Source: Verrucomicrobiota bacterium | GTDB taxonomy: Bacteria > Chlamydiota > Chlamydiia > Chlamydiales > Rhabdochlamydiaceae | Direction: 5' to 3' | NCBI GenBank assembly: GCA_018239715.1 | Contig: JAFEGW010000003.1 | Location: forward strand, 62,001-126,000 | DNA: 64,000 bases | Shown: in pieces, positions 54,001 through 61,904 of the stretch | Position numbering within the stretch: position 1 is the stretch's first letter | How the letters are laid out: each line of letters opens with the position of its first letter | Notes under the pieces: model-generated | Seen by the model: only the letters and a program-made list of their open reading frames with translations | What the model was told of the DNA's origin: nothing | The model's database searches: none | Translations under genes and position numbers: made by a program

Positions 54001-56825
54001 ATCGGGTCGTTTAATATGGAAATAAGAGTGTCTATAGCTTCTTTAAAAAAGGATTGTCTATTTTCTACTAATTTACCTAAAGCCCTCACTGCAGATTGCT
54101 TGTCCGAAGTATTAGCTTGAGGATCTTTTAAAAATGTAATGAAAGCATCTAAAATCTCTTTCGGCAAATCCTTTTGACTTTTTGTTAGATCTTCGAGTTG
54201 CAAGACTAAATTCATCTTATGAGACTTTAATTGAAAATGAGAATCTTTTAAGATATTGATAAAAGTTGTAAGGATTTTTTCAGGAAGAATCTGTCCATGG
54301 TCAGCTATTTCTCTTAAGATTCTAGATGTACTATTAAGTTTTCTATTATCTCTAAGATTATCTGTAAAAAGCTGTACAACTTTCTCATGGGAAAGAAGTC
54401 TCGGATTTTCAATAAATAAATCCGCTTTCAACCTCTCAGGTAGATACTCATGCAGATAAATCAAAACATGCTCAATGAACAAAATATACTGAGGAATCAC
54501 ACTCGTATCTTTGCATTCCTCAAAACAGCGAGCAAGAAGTCTAAGCTCAAAGCCAACTGCTAAATCATAAGGCTCTGATAAGAGATCATTAAAGTATATC
54601 TTCAGAACTTTTTCATCTTTTGTAGAAAGATAACCTGCTGCCATCCAAAAAACCCTAAAAAAGTTGGGATTAAATTTATATTTCGAAATAAATGATTGAC
54701 ACTCTTGGGTTTTGCCCTCCAAATATAGGTCTGATAGATAAAGTGCTGTGAAATATTCTTGAAAAGTTAAATGGATAAAACTTCCTATACCTTGATCAAT
54801 TTTAAAGAGGCCAAAATTTTTATTTTGACCGACTTTTAATTTGAATTTTCCAAAGTAGGAATTAACTTCAACCTCAGTTAGATAAAATCGATCCTTTTTC
54901 ATCGCTTCCCAAGCGAGAGCTTTAAGTGCACGCATAAGTGGGATTACTTCATCAAAATTTTCGGGATGATATTCTTGAATAATGTCATTAATAGTATATT
55001 GCTGACAGACTCCTGGTCTCAGAAGAAACCTTTTACAAAGCCATTCGTTGATTTTTTCATAGAGAGTTGTGATAGTTAGATTACCACCTGGATTAAGAGG
55101 GTTTTCTCTTTCTTTAAATAATCTGCAAAATATGGCTAAATTCAAGGGAATATGAGCAAGACTCCGAACAAGGGGAAACTGCTTCAAATAAGTCCGAAAA
55201 TTTTGTTCTGCTCCCACCAATTTCTTTTCAGGATCATCAAAGAAATCTCCGATATATTTGTCGATACTCTTTTCATTAAATCCCACAATCTCAACCGTGG
55301 TTTTTTCTTTTCTTTCGCTATGGGATACACCTTGGTGTCTGGAAGTGATTAAGATATGGGGAAATTTTTGCTTGAGCTCATTCAACGCTATGCTGAGATG
55401 TCCTCGCTCTGCTTCAGCAGGAAGTTCATCATCTCCATCGAAAATTACCAGAGTATGCTCACGAAAATGCTCATCGTTTAAGAGAGTCGAATAACTTTCG
55501 AATTTGATTCCTCTATGCTTAAAATCTCTTCCTGCAAGCAAGTCATAAGCTCCATACTCTCGACCTTCAGGATAAAATTCTTTACTTAAGTATCGGAGCT
55601 TAATCCAAAAAACGGCTTTAAATTGGGGCCATAGCTTTCCAACTGACCATTGGTAAGCTATATACTGGCAAAAAGTACTCTTTCCAATTCCAGCTCCTCC
55701 TAAGACCAGCACTCTTTTCTCTTTTTTTTCTTTAAGAATTTCATGCTCGAAGAGAAAGTCAAGATTTACCGGTTTATTCGATTCAAAAAGAGCTTCATTA
55801 TGGGTTTTTCCCCTGTGATTTCTATAATGTCTAAACCTTGACGCTTTTCTCTCATCATTTCCGATCATCAGTAAAGGAGCATAATTTTGAATAGGTAAAG
55901 TTTCATCTTCATCAAAGAGAAGTGGAATTCTATCGCAGCTTCTATAATAAGCCTTTAGAACTTCAGTAAGCTTCGCTTCAAGGAAAGGGTGCTCTTTTCT
56001 ATAAACTCCAATCAACTCTTCAATTCTTGCTTTTTCGCCCTTCCTTTCAAGATACTTGACGATCTCTGTGATTAACACCCCTGCATTACAATACGGATGA
56101 CGAGGATCTAAATCTCGCTTGCCTATCCCTTGATAATGAAGAACCATCAAATCCCCTTTCTCATTCATAACAGCCCCTCCAGAGGATCCAGGGGCTGTCT
56201 CAGGGTCATATAGAACTGAACACTCCTCGATTCGCTGGATAAGTCCTAGAGTCCATTTCAGATCTCCCTTTATTGATGTCGTCGAATCGATCACATCAGG
56301 ATGTTGTAAAATACAAGCCAAACTTTGAAATTGTGGCTCAATGCTTTTAAAAAGATCGAAAGTTCTATCTTGAATTTGCTCAAGATAAGGATCTGCAGTG
56401 AGTGCAATAATAGTAAAATCAAGATGATCAGGGTCTGCAGGTTGAGGAACCATCTTGCCCTCAATTTCTTTTATTTTATGAGGACTACAACAAATGCAGC
56501 ATGCCTGGGATAGGTCTAAACGAATAACTTCAAATGTCGTTTTCTTTTTTTCAGCATCTTGATCGATGACACGGAAAAATACCGCTTCACTCTTTCGTAT
56601 TGTTGCTTCATCGGGGAGGACATGATAGTTGGTCAGCAGTAAATTGCCCCCAATAAGACAGCCTGTCCCTTGGTCTGTCAGTGTTTTAATCTGACAGACC
56701 ACTCCCATTTTTTGATGAATTACACTTCTAAAATGATCAGATTGGGCAGGGGTATAAAAGCGGTTTGCACTAACCTTTGCTTGTTCCGCTGCCTTTAAAA
56801 GCAATTGAGTTAATTGTGTACTCAT
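51084..56825 (-). CDS. Trypsin-like protease - NACHT ATPase - HEAT repeats - OTU-type cysteine protease
   Basis: A 1913-residue paralogue of the preceding gene. Protease domain 35-260 with H68 (LTNYHVL), D136 (HLDFTIIAL) and S215 (APGSSGGAV); it carries an extra Cys-rich loop, CCICC (109-113). NACHT: Walker A GGAGIGKST (376-384), Walker B LVIFDGDDEL (459-468), HILITSRHQ. Residues about 840-1500 are about 17 HEAT repeats, two of them nearly identical at DNA level. After a variable linker, residues 1761-1913 match an OTU deubiquitinase: DGNC with C1777, a DLLAVALSIPIRLITV block, and H1905 in GGHFLYTQ. OTU proteases cleave ubiquitin chains, which bacteria lack, so host targets are plausible. It starts 32 nt after the 507-aa gene. 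Confidence 0.9.
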   Translation of the reverse strand: MSTQLTQLLLKAAEQAKVSANRFYTPAQSDHFRSVIHQKMGVVCQIKTLTDQGTGCLIGGNLLLTNYHVLPDEATIRKSEAVFFRVIDQDAEKKKTTFEVIRLDLSQACCICCSPHKIKEIEGKMVPQPADPDHLDFTIIALTADPYLEQIQDRTFDLFKSIEPQFQSLACILQHPDVIDSTTSIKGDLKWTLGLIQRIEECSVLYDPETAPGSSGGAVMNEKGDLMVLHYQGIGKRDLDPRHPYCNAGVLITEIVKYLERKGEKARIEELIGVYRKEHPFLEAKLTEVLKAYYRSCDRIPLLFDEDETLPIQNYAPLLMIGNDERKASRFRHYRNHRGKTHNEALFESNKPVNLDFLFEHEILKEKKEKRVLVLGGAGIGKSTFCQYIAYQWSVGKLWPQFKAVFWIKLRYLSKEFYPEGREYGAYDLLAGRDFKHRGIKFESYSTLLNDEHFREHTLVIFDGDDELPAEAERGHLSIALNELKQKFPHILITSRHQGVSHSERKEKTTVEIVGFNEKSIDKYIGDFFDDPEKKLVGAEQNFRTYLKQFPLVRSLAHIPLNLAIFCRLFKERENPLNPGGNLTITTLYEKINEWLCKRFLLRPGVCQQYTINDIIQEYHPENFDEVIPLMRALKALAWEAMKKDRFYLTEVEVNSYFGKFKLKVGQNKNFGLFKIDQGIGSFIHLTFQEYFTALYLSDLYLEGKTQECQSFISKYKFNPNFFRVFWMAAGYLSTKDEKVLKIYFNDLLSEPYDLAVGFELRLLARCFEECKDTSVIPQYILFIEHVLIYLHEYLPERLKADLFIENPRLLSHEKVVQLFTDNLRDNRKLNSTSRILREIADHGQILPEKILTTFINILKDSHFQLKSHKMNLVLQLEDLTKSQKDLPKEILDAFITFLKDPQANTSDKQSAVRALGKLVENRQSFFKEAIDTLISILNDPIVEPEIKYTVAYALTEIAKSKQVLPEESVDALVILLKTSTLSLVKQPVASALGEASKILKNRSREIAEVLTELLKISNEDSSFKCSVATTLREVVKSGQTISIESVKVLISLLRDAQLESACMVLGEVVISGITGSKEALEALILFLKDSQINPSGKTSAVEALGEVVISGLTGSKEALEALILFLKDSQINPSGKTSAVRALTESVNRGQTLPKEAIEVLILLLTDSQITFDDKYFVIHVFEAIVRNGQTLPKETIGALATVLNVKYEGDIPEVKSSAAWVLGKIAIKEKAWSKEILDVIIAFLKEPRSEYWAQRSAAVALIEMAQTEISLSKEVLEALLTPLKDAQADSIAKSSAARALGVIAQSEQPISKEAIDVLFLLLVDPVVSTIDSDAKSSVVEVLGELAQNEQDGSKKVLEIFIGILKNRQADSDLKGYVVQALAEVAKSGQALPNEMLEYLIIIINDPQITSEAKGYAAWALASMANNGIVLENKALDGLLALLKTPQKFEWLFWAQASAAEVLGEVAKSGQTLSKEIIDALIAVIKSPDTNFWKYSAAWALGDIAESGQVLPKEAFEVLIQIYYNPENPISFEVIERILEECCKFSNKYDYQDLHKLFFLTGHAFFYHEGVFYASSHQDRLITKYTDERHEIYQELFSESKLRPLSSICALKPFFQVEQVSTRSITIVERPAVILERNRASQNLGRSSAIVQSPAIQFVGKRSQRTDHASWDSKIAPTDYTSKTIQDSHLLNYLPLDEQGLISNSIKISSNLDEVVSIKPHSPLPSKWDETTIATLLWLNSKIHVSDEMILKINSVHNYLSPRGFELRGVEADGNCFCTAFLRSYQALTRRIPLLDSSPNKVAYLRETIASQYKRSLQGSKNGTRVEQIKKDKEWLTAFDEGDLLAVALSIPIRLITVNIEGKLCGISDMLTFTDGRRPRQEWDTIPELEKPSECITIADVGGHFLYTQKIK
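53407..53640 (-). repeat. 117-bp tandem duplication inside the HEAT array
   Basis: Two adjacent 117-nt units (53407-53523 and 53524-53640) encode one 39-residue HEAT repeat each. The first 80 or so bases of the two copies are identical, and differences begin after GATCCGGTTA. Other repeats in the array have diverged much further, so this unit was duplicated recently. Confidence 0.88.
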
Positions 56826-56857
56826 GGATATCTCTTTTGAGCACTAAATATTCAAAC

Positions 56858-58381
56858 TTAAATTCGGAACTGCTCCCAATCTTTCTCACTTTGAACATCA
56901 CATAACTTGAGAGCTTGTTCAGCCATCGCTTGATCTTTTTCAACTTGGTAAAGTTGTTGTTCAAGGAAATCTTTTTCCTTTTCAAATTCTTGTAACCCGG
57001 CCTCTAAAACAGCTGGATTTAAACTTGGACTTCCTCCTGTTGACTGTTGTTGAGGTTGTCGTGCTTGCTGGATCGCTTTCTTTACTTCCTCTACATCCCT
57101 CTTCTTTTCATCAAGTTTTGATTTTAATGAAGAATGATCTTCGAAAAATCCCTTTACCTTATTAAGTAGAACAGTTTTCTCAGGTTTTAAATGATTCCAT
57201 TTTTCTTGCCATTCTGCATGATTGGCAGGAGCCAACGAGCAAATTATTGATCCAGCTAAGATCTTAACACGAGCTTTTTCTCGCTGCCATTGTCTGAGAA
57301 TTGCTTCGATACTTTTTAAACGATACGGCTTGTTACTATCATTCCGATCCTCAGCAATAGATCTTAAATGGATTAATGTCACATAACGGGTTTTCCAAAA
57401 TGAATTGTCTCCTAATTGGTCTTCATCATTTAGATGAGCAAGATTGAGCAAGCTTGTCCTTTCTCCCTCAAAGACAGCCTTTCGAAGAGGCTCTTCAGCT
57501 GAAGGATTTTTAAAAATCTGAATGAAAATCTGGCTAATACAGAACGAAAGGTAATAATCTGAACCTGCTAGCGTGTCTCCAAATTTTTCCATGAGTGGCT
57601 TCGTGGCTTCAAGATGTGCTTGGGTGATCATTCGATTCCCCCCACAATGCCATCTCAAACCCCATACATCTTTATACCAAGGCTCTTCCAGGTTTTCATA
57701 GATAGCTACGGAAAGGTTAATGAGCGGGCCAACTAATGCAGTGGCCATTTCAGGACTAGGGGCACCTGCGCAGAGAAGAGTCTTAATCACCCCACCTATC
57801 ACCGCCTTACTATTATCTTTAGCGACTTCCTTCCATTTTCCAATACCTTTATCCAATTTCTGAACAGCCGCTTGGGCGCATCTTACGTTGAACCGAGTCT
57901 CAACTTCATTCTCTGGTAAAGTTGATAAAACTGTATTTAGGCGTTTTTTCATCTCGTCGACTGTTTCTGTATAGAAACTTTGCTCTTCTAAACCGCTTTG
58001 AAAGACAACGAATTCGAGGAAGATAAGAGTAGTTTTACTGAGCTCCTTTTTCAGAGAATGGAAGCACTGAATCTCAGGCTTGGTCAAGATTTCCAGCATC
58101 CGATAGGCAAAAGGAAAAGGGATTTCTTTGCCTCGAAGAACGTCTGCTAGAGTCGTCCCTTGATTTTGCAAACTACAAACCGCATCTCTAAACTCTTCAG
58201 CAATTTCTCGAAGCTTTCTGGCTTGATCTGTCGTTGCTTGACTATCTAATACCTCTAAATTGACAAGCTTATCTAACTCTCTTTTCAAGCCTGTTGCATA
58301 GGTAATGAGATCTTGGGCCGAATGCCGAACTGGCTGACCTTTTGCAACTGCTACAGCTGGTGGAACTACTGCTACTGCCAT
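56858..58381 (-). CDS. Unknown helical protein at the head of the NACHT locus
   Basis: A 507-residue protein I cannot place in a family. It starts MAVAVVPPAVAVAKGQP after an ideal AGGAGG RBS. Residues 25-330 are helical (LITYATGLKRELDKLV, ETRFNVRCAQAAVQKLDKGI), with a more hydrophobic Gly/Ala-rich stretch at about 205-240 (IGGVIKTLLCAGAPSPEMATALVGP) that is not a clear membrane helix. Residues 415-500 are a charged coiled coil interrupted by a Gln/Ser/Gly linker. It is the first gene of the leftward unit with both NACHT genes (32-nt gap), so it may be a sensor, adaptor or protease substrate for them. Function is not known. Confidence 0.7.
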   Translation of the reverse strand: MAVAVVPPAVAVAKGQPVRHSAQDLITYATGLKRELDKLVNLEVLDSQATTDQARKLREIAEEFRDAVCSLQNQGTTLADVLRGKEIPFPFAYRMLEILTKPEIQCFHSLKKELSKTTLIFLEFVVFQSGLEEQSFYTETVDEMKKRLNTVLSTLPENEVETRFNVRCAQAAVQKLDKGIGKWKEVAKDNSKAVIGGVIKTLLCAGAPSPEMATALVGPLINLSVAIYENLEEPWYKDVWGLRWHCGGNRMITQAHLEATKPLMEKFGDTLAGSDYYLSFCISQIFIQIFKNPSAEEPLRKAVFEGERTSLLNLAHLNDEDQLGDNSFWKTRYVTLIHLRSIAEDRNDSNKPYRLKSIEAILRQWQREKARVKILAGSIICSLAPANHAEWQEKWNHLKPEKTVLLNKVKGFFEDHSSLKSKLDEKKRDVEEVKKAIQQARQPQQQSTGGSPSLNPAVLEAGLQEFEKEKDFLEQQLYQVEKDQAMAEQALKLCDVQSEKDWEQFRI

Positions 58382-58673
58382 GATAACCTCCTATATTAGG
58401 ATGAACGATTTTAGAATTTAAAATTCTTTTGAATCAACGAAAAACAACCATTTTTCTACTTTCAAAAGCTTGAAGCTGCTTTTGATAAAAAACTTTAAGA
58501 CCTTGAATATAAAAAGCTCTTGATTTGACTTGACTGACTGATGGCTTCTCTTTGGAGTGCAGGTCAAAATGCACAAGCCATTTTTAAATCGATGGTAGAA
58601 AACTAGCGAAAAAATAGAACCCATCATTGGCAATGGCTCGATGAACACACGGAATAACAAAAGAGCTCTTAAC
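58382..58673. other. Region upstream of the NACHT locus without a supported gene
   Basis: About 290 nt between cmk-plsC and the 507-aa gene, both read leftward. A 93-codon leftward frame (58418-58699) overlaps the end of cmk-plsC and has no RBS or recognisable pattern. The promoter of the NACHT locus should lie here; no clear hexamers are seen. Confidence 0.35.
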
Positions 58674-60014
58674 TCAGGGCGGGACGCCATGAGCGCCATC
58701 TTCGAACCATTTTTTCAGCTCTAAAATGGCGGCGGAGAGCTTTTCGGAGATTTGTTTTTGAGCTTCTTTTTTATCGAGATGAGAAAACGATTCCCAGGTG
58801 ATAGGAGAGCCAAATATACAGGTGACTTTGCCAAAAATGTGAGGAAATTTTTTGTGACGGCTCCATGCCCGGTACGTTCCGTCAATATAGACGGGAATAA
58901 TAGCTGTTTTTGTACGGGAGATCAACATACTGATGCCAGGTTTTAAAGGCTGAAGCTCTCCACTTTTAGATCGGGTTCCCTCAGGAAATAAAACAACTTT
59001 CTTTCCCTCTTCTAAAAGACCAATCAGGGTCTTCATCACGCCGATATCGGAGGCATTGCCACTGACAGGATGTGTGTTGATATTTCTTATAAAGGCGCCA
59101 AAGAAGCGGTTGCGAAAAAGTGATTCGCGGGCAAGAAAATGGACCTCCTCAGGCCAAGAAACTGCGAGGACTGGAGGATCGAAGAAGGAAGTATGATTCG
59201 CAGCTATAATAGCTCCTCGGGGATAGTAATGCTCAAGTCCATAAGTTTTTAATCGGTAGAAAATCTTCCCGATAAGCCAGGTGCAAAAGATAATCGTACG
59301 GTAAAGCAAGGTGATTCCCTTAGATTGCATCCATACAGGTCTTAAATCCTTCTTCTCTCTGTATTCGACAATCCTCTCTACCACTTCATCAATGGAAATA
59401 TTAGAAGTATCAACGACATAAGCATCGGGAGGGCAAATAAGGGGAGCAATAGCGCGCGAAGAATCGATTTGGTCCCTGCGCATGAGCTCTTCGAGCATTT
59501 GCTGATGGTTTGTCCCGCGAACTTCGTCCGGCCTTTTTTCTTGGAGCTCTTTTAAACGTCTTTCTGCACGCACTTCAGGTCGGGCGGAGAGAAAAACCTT
59601 GATAGGAGCGTCAGGGAAAACGACAGAACCCATATCCCGTCCTTCGAAAACCCCTCCTCTTTTTTGAGCAAATCGGCGCTGAATGGCCCATAGAGCCTCG
59701 CGGACAACATGCAAAGCCGAAACAGGAGAAACAATATTGGTCACGGCCTGAGAACGGATCACGTCGGTCACATCTCTGCCATTGGCGATGTATCTTCTTT
59801 CATCTCCGGTGGCGACGATTTCAAAGTTAAAAGTCTCAAGAAGATCTGAAATCTTGCTCTCGTCTGAGAGTGGAATTTTCTCGTGCAAGATTAAGTAGGC
59901 AACAGATCTATACATGGCGCCCGTATCGAAATAGGGAAGTCCCAGCCGTTCGGCAACCTTTTTCGCTACCGTTGTCTTACCCGTACCTGCAGGACCATCT
60001 ATCGTGATAATCAT
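58674..60014 (-). CDS. Cytidylate kinase fused to 1-acyl-glycerol-3-phosphate acyltransferase
   Basis: A 446-residue fusion. Residues 1-215 are CMP kinase (Cmk): P-loop MIITIDGPAGTGKTTVAKK, the FDTGAMYRSVAYL motif and GRDMGSVVFPDA, which phosphorylates CMP/dCMP. Residues 225-440 are a PlsC acyltransferase with NHTSFFD (HX4D) near 273 and FPEGTRSKSG near 346, making phosphatidic acid; a hydrophobic stretch (ITLLYRTIIFCTWLIGKIFY) precedes it. In C. trachomatis cmk and plsC are adjacent separate genes (CT452/CT453). Here no stop separates them. It overlaps cdsA by 4 nt; CdsA uses both CTP and phosphatidic acid. Confidence 0.9.
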   Translation of the reverse strand: MIITIDGPAGTGKTTVAKKVAERLGLPYFDTGAMYRSVAYLILHEKIPLSDESKISDLLETFNFEIVATGDERRYIANGRDVTDVIRSQAVTNIVSPVSALHVVREALWAIQRRFAQKRGGVFEGRDMGSVVFPDAPIKVFLSARPEVRAERRLKELQEKRPDEVRGTNHQQMLEELMRRDQIDSSRAIAPLICPPDAYVVDTSNISIDEVVERIVEYREKKDLRPVWMQSKGITLLYRTIIFCTWLIGKIFYRLKTYGLEHYYPRGAIIAANHTSFFDPPVLAVSWPEEVHFLARESLFRNRFFGAFIRNINTHPVSGNASDIGVMKTLIGLLEEGKKVVLFPEGTRSKSGELQPLKPGISMLISRTKTAIIPVYIDGTYRAWSRHKKFPHIFGKVTCIFGSPITWESFSHLDKKEAQKQISEKLSAAILELKKWFEDGAHGVPP

Positions 60015-60868
60015 AAGAGTGTTCTTATAAAGAAATAAACAACTGGGGACGTAAATAGAACTGAATCTAAGAGGTCAAGGACACCACCGATGCCTGGAAT
60101 CTTATTGCTGTCTTTCACAGCTGCATCTCGTTTTAACAGAGATTCGGCTAAATCTCCGACTTGCCCCAAGATGCCGATAATCATTCCCAGCCATGCCGCA
60201 TGGAAGAAAGAGAGCTCAGACCCGAATGCTTTCCCAATTGAGCAAAAAATCAGGCTTAAAATAACTGCGAAGCAAAAGCCGCCGATAGCCCCTTCGACGG
60301 TCTTACGGGGGCTTAAATGGGGAGCCAAGGGATGTTTCCCAAAAAGTTTACCCACAAAATACCCGCCCACATCGGTGATTTTTGTGACGGCGATAAGATA
60401 GAAAAGCCACAATCTCCCGTCGACAAACTCGGGCCTGGGGTAAAGAATGGCTAGGATAAAGCTAAAAGGAATCGCTAAGTAGCAAACTCCGAAGAATTCA
60501 GCTGCAACATTCAGAAGCGCATTTTCCGGACTGCGGAATCGAACTACAAAGAAAGAGATAAAGCCCAGGACAATGATCATCAAGGCTAATTTCGACCATT
60601 GCGGGTAAGCCAAAGAAATGTAGAAGGCTAAGACTTCTAAAACCGCAACTCCCATCATTAAAGAGGTCGCAGGGTTAATCCCTTTGGCCTTGGCAAGCTG
60701 CGCATACTCCCAAACCCCTATCGCTGTTAAAGTAGCGCATGCTAAAACGAGAAGCACTTTCGCCCAAGGGTGGTAAGCAAACCCTACGAGAAAAGCAACA
60801 ATCGAAATCGCAATGGCAGAGACCCAGAGACGGTTATAAAACTCCCCTTTCTTATTCAACGTTAACAT
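60011..60868 (-). CDS. cdsA: Phosphatidate cytidylyltransferase
   Basis: CdsA makes CDP-diacylglycerol from CTP and phosphatidic acid at the inner membrane. The 285-residue protein has about eight hydrophobic helices and the C-terminal CdsA signature in the form AESLLKRDAAVKDSNKIPG then IGGVLDLLDS; the common H-G-G and D-R positions read I-G-G and D-L here. It overlaps uppS (7 nt) upstream and cmk-plsC (4 nt) downstream, forming one unit uppS-cdsA-cmk-plsC for envelope lipid synthesis. Confidence 0.93.
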   Translation of the reverse strand: MLTLNKKGEFYNRLWVSAIAISIVAFLVGFAYHPWAKVLLVLACATLTAIGVWEYAQLAKAKGINPATSLMMGVAVLEVLAFYISLAYPQWSKLALMIIVLGFISFFVVRFRSPENALLNVAAEFFGVCYLAIPFSFILAILYPRPEFVDGRLWLFYLIAVTKITDVGGYFVGKLFGKHPLAPHLSPRKTVEGAIGGFCFAVILSLIFCSIGKAFGSELSFFHAAWLGMIIGILGQVGDLAESLLKRDAAVKDSNKIPGIGGVLDLLDSVLFTSPVVYFFIRTLL

Positions 60869-61653
60869 CCTGTGCGCTTCTCCCGTTTTTGGTATTCCGC
60901 CACCGCTCTTATTAACTCCTGCTCGTTGAAATCAGGCCATAAGACATCCGTGATGTAGACTTCAGCATAGGAAATTTGCCAAAGCAAAAAATTGCTGACC
61001 CGTTTTTCCCCGCTGGTCCGGATCAAAAGTTCAGGATCTCCCCAGGGAGCTGTATCTAAGTACCGCGCAATCAAAGCTTCAGTAATATCCTCCTTGTTCA
61101 CACGGCCTCTCAAACAATCTTCGACAATGCCCATCGTCGCCCTCCGGATATCGTCGCGGGCCCCATAATTGACAGCGATGACGAGATCAATACGGCTGCC
61201 TTGCGCAGTGGCTTTTTTGACATCGTCCAAGGTTGCCTTGACTTCAGGAGAGAGCCTACGCAGATCTCCAATTGTAGCCAGTCTGACCCCTTCGCGGATC
61301 ATACGTTCTTTATGGCCAATGAGGTACATCCGGAAAAGGCTCATCAGGGAATCGACTTCTTCATCCGGCCTACTCCAATTCTCGGTCGAAAAAGCAAAAA
61401 CTGTCAGAACTTTTATTCCCAAAGAGGCGGCATTTTCAACGATTTTAGAAAGCGCTTCAGCTCCGTTCCAATGGCCGACCATCGACGGCACACCCTTTCT
61501 CTTTGCCCAACGCCGATTGCCATCCATGATAATGGCCACATGCCGAGGAATTCTGTGAGGGTCTAATCTAACTTCTTCTTGCTGGGCAGGTAGAGTCTTC
61601 ATATTTTCAGACATCTGAATCCATGGGAAAGCATTGTTGTTCTTTAAATTCAT
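60862..61653 (-). CDS. uppS: Undecaprenyl diphosphate synthase (cis-prenyltransferase)
   Basis: UppS elongates FPP with IPP to the undecaprenyl carrier for peptidoglycan and other envelope glycans. The 263-residue protein has HVAIIMDGNRRWAKRKG with the catalytic Asp, FSTENWSRP, and RTSGEKRVSNFLLWQISYAE with the WPDF ending of the family. The start ATG 61653 has an AGAGG RBS; later ATGs at 61614 and 61602 lack one. It heads the uppS-cdsA-cmk-plsC unit. Confidence 0.95.
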   Translation of the reverse strand: MNLKNNNAFPWIQMSENMKTLPAQQEEVRLDPHRIPRHVAIIMDGNRRWAKRKGVPSMVGHWNGAEALSKIVENAASLGIKVLTVFAFSTENWSRPDEEVDSLMSLFRMYLIGHKERMIREGVRLATIGDLRRLSPEVKATLDDVKKATAQGSRIDLVIAVNYGARDDIRRATMGIVEDCLRGRVNKEDITEALIARYLDTAPWGDPELLIRTSGEKRVSNFLLWQISYAEVYITDVLWPDFNEQELIRAVAEYQKREKRTGC

Positions 61654-61904
61654 AGCTCAGTGCCTCTAATAAATAGGATCGAGGATGAGCATGGCTGGCG
61701 ATTATAGCAATGAGTTTATTTGGAAGGAAAGAATTTGCTGGAGATTTGTAAAGCTATCTTTTGAAATTTCATTTTCAACCTCTCTTCCCAGGAGAACCCC
61801 TGTCTGCAATTATTAAGATTGTGTTATTTTTCGATAAAACAAGAACACATCAAAGCAGAGCTTGCTATAAATTAAAATAATTTTTATTACTCAGTTTTGG
61901 GGGG
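61654..61904. promoter_or_regulatory. Divergent promoter region between uppS and glgC
   Basis: About 250 nt, AT-rich toward the glgC side, with a G6 run (GGGGGG) directly before the glgC ATG serving as its RBS. Both genes are read away from this region, so it must hold two promoters, but I do not see hexamers good enough to mark. Confidence 0.4.

Noticed and set aside
46900-54200. Regular repeats every 110-120 bp, considered as a CRISPR-like array
   Set aside because: The period is a multiple of three, the frame is open throughout, and the translation is a HEAT pattern with diverged units; there are no identical repeats with unique spacers.
58418-58699. 93-codon leftward frame before the NACHT locus
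   Set aside because: Overlaps the plsC end, lacks an RBS and has no recognisable protein pattern.
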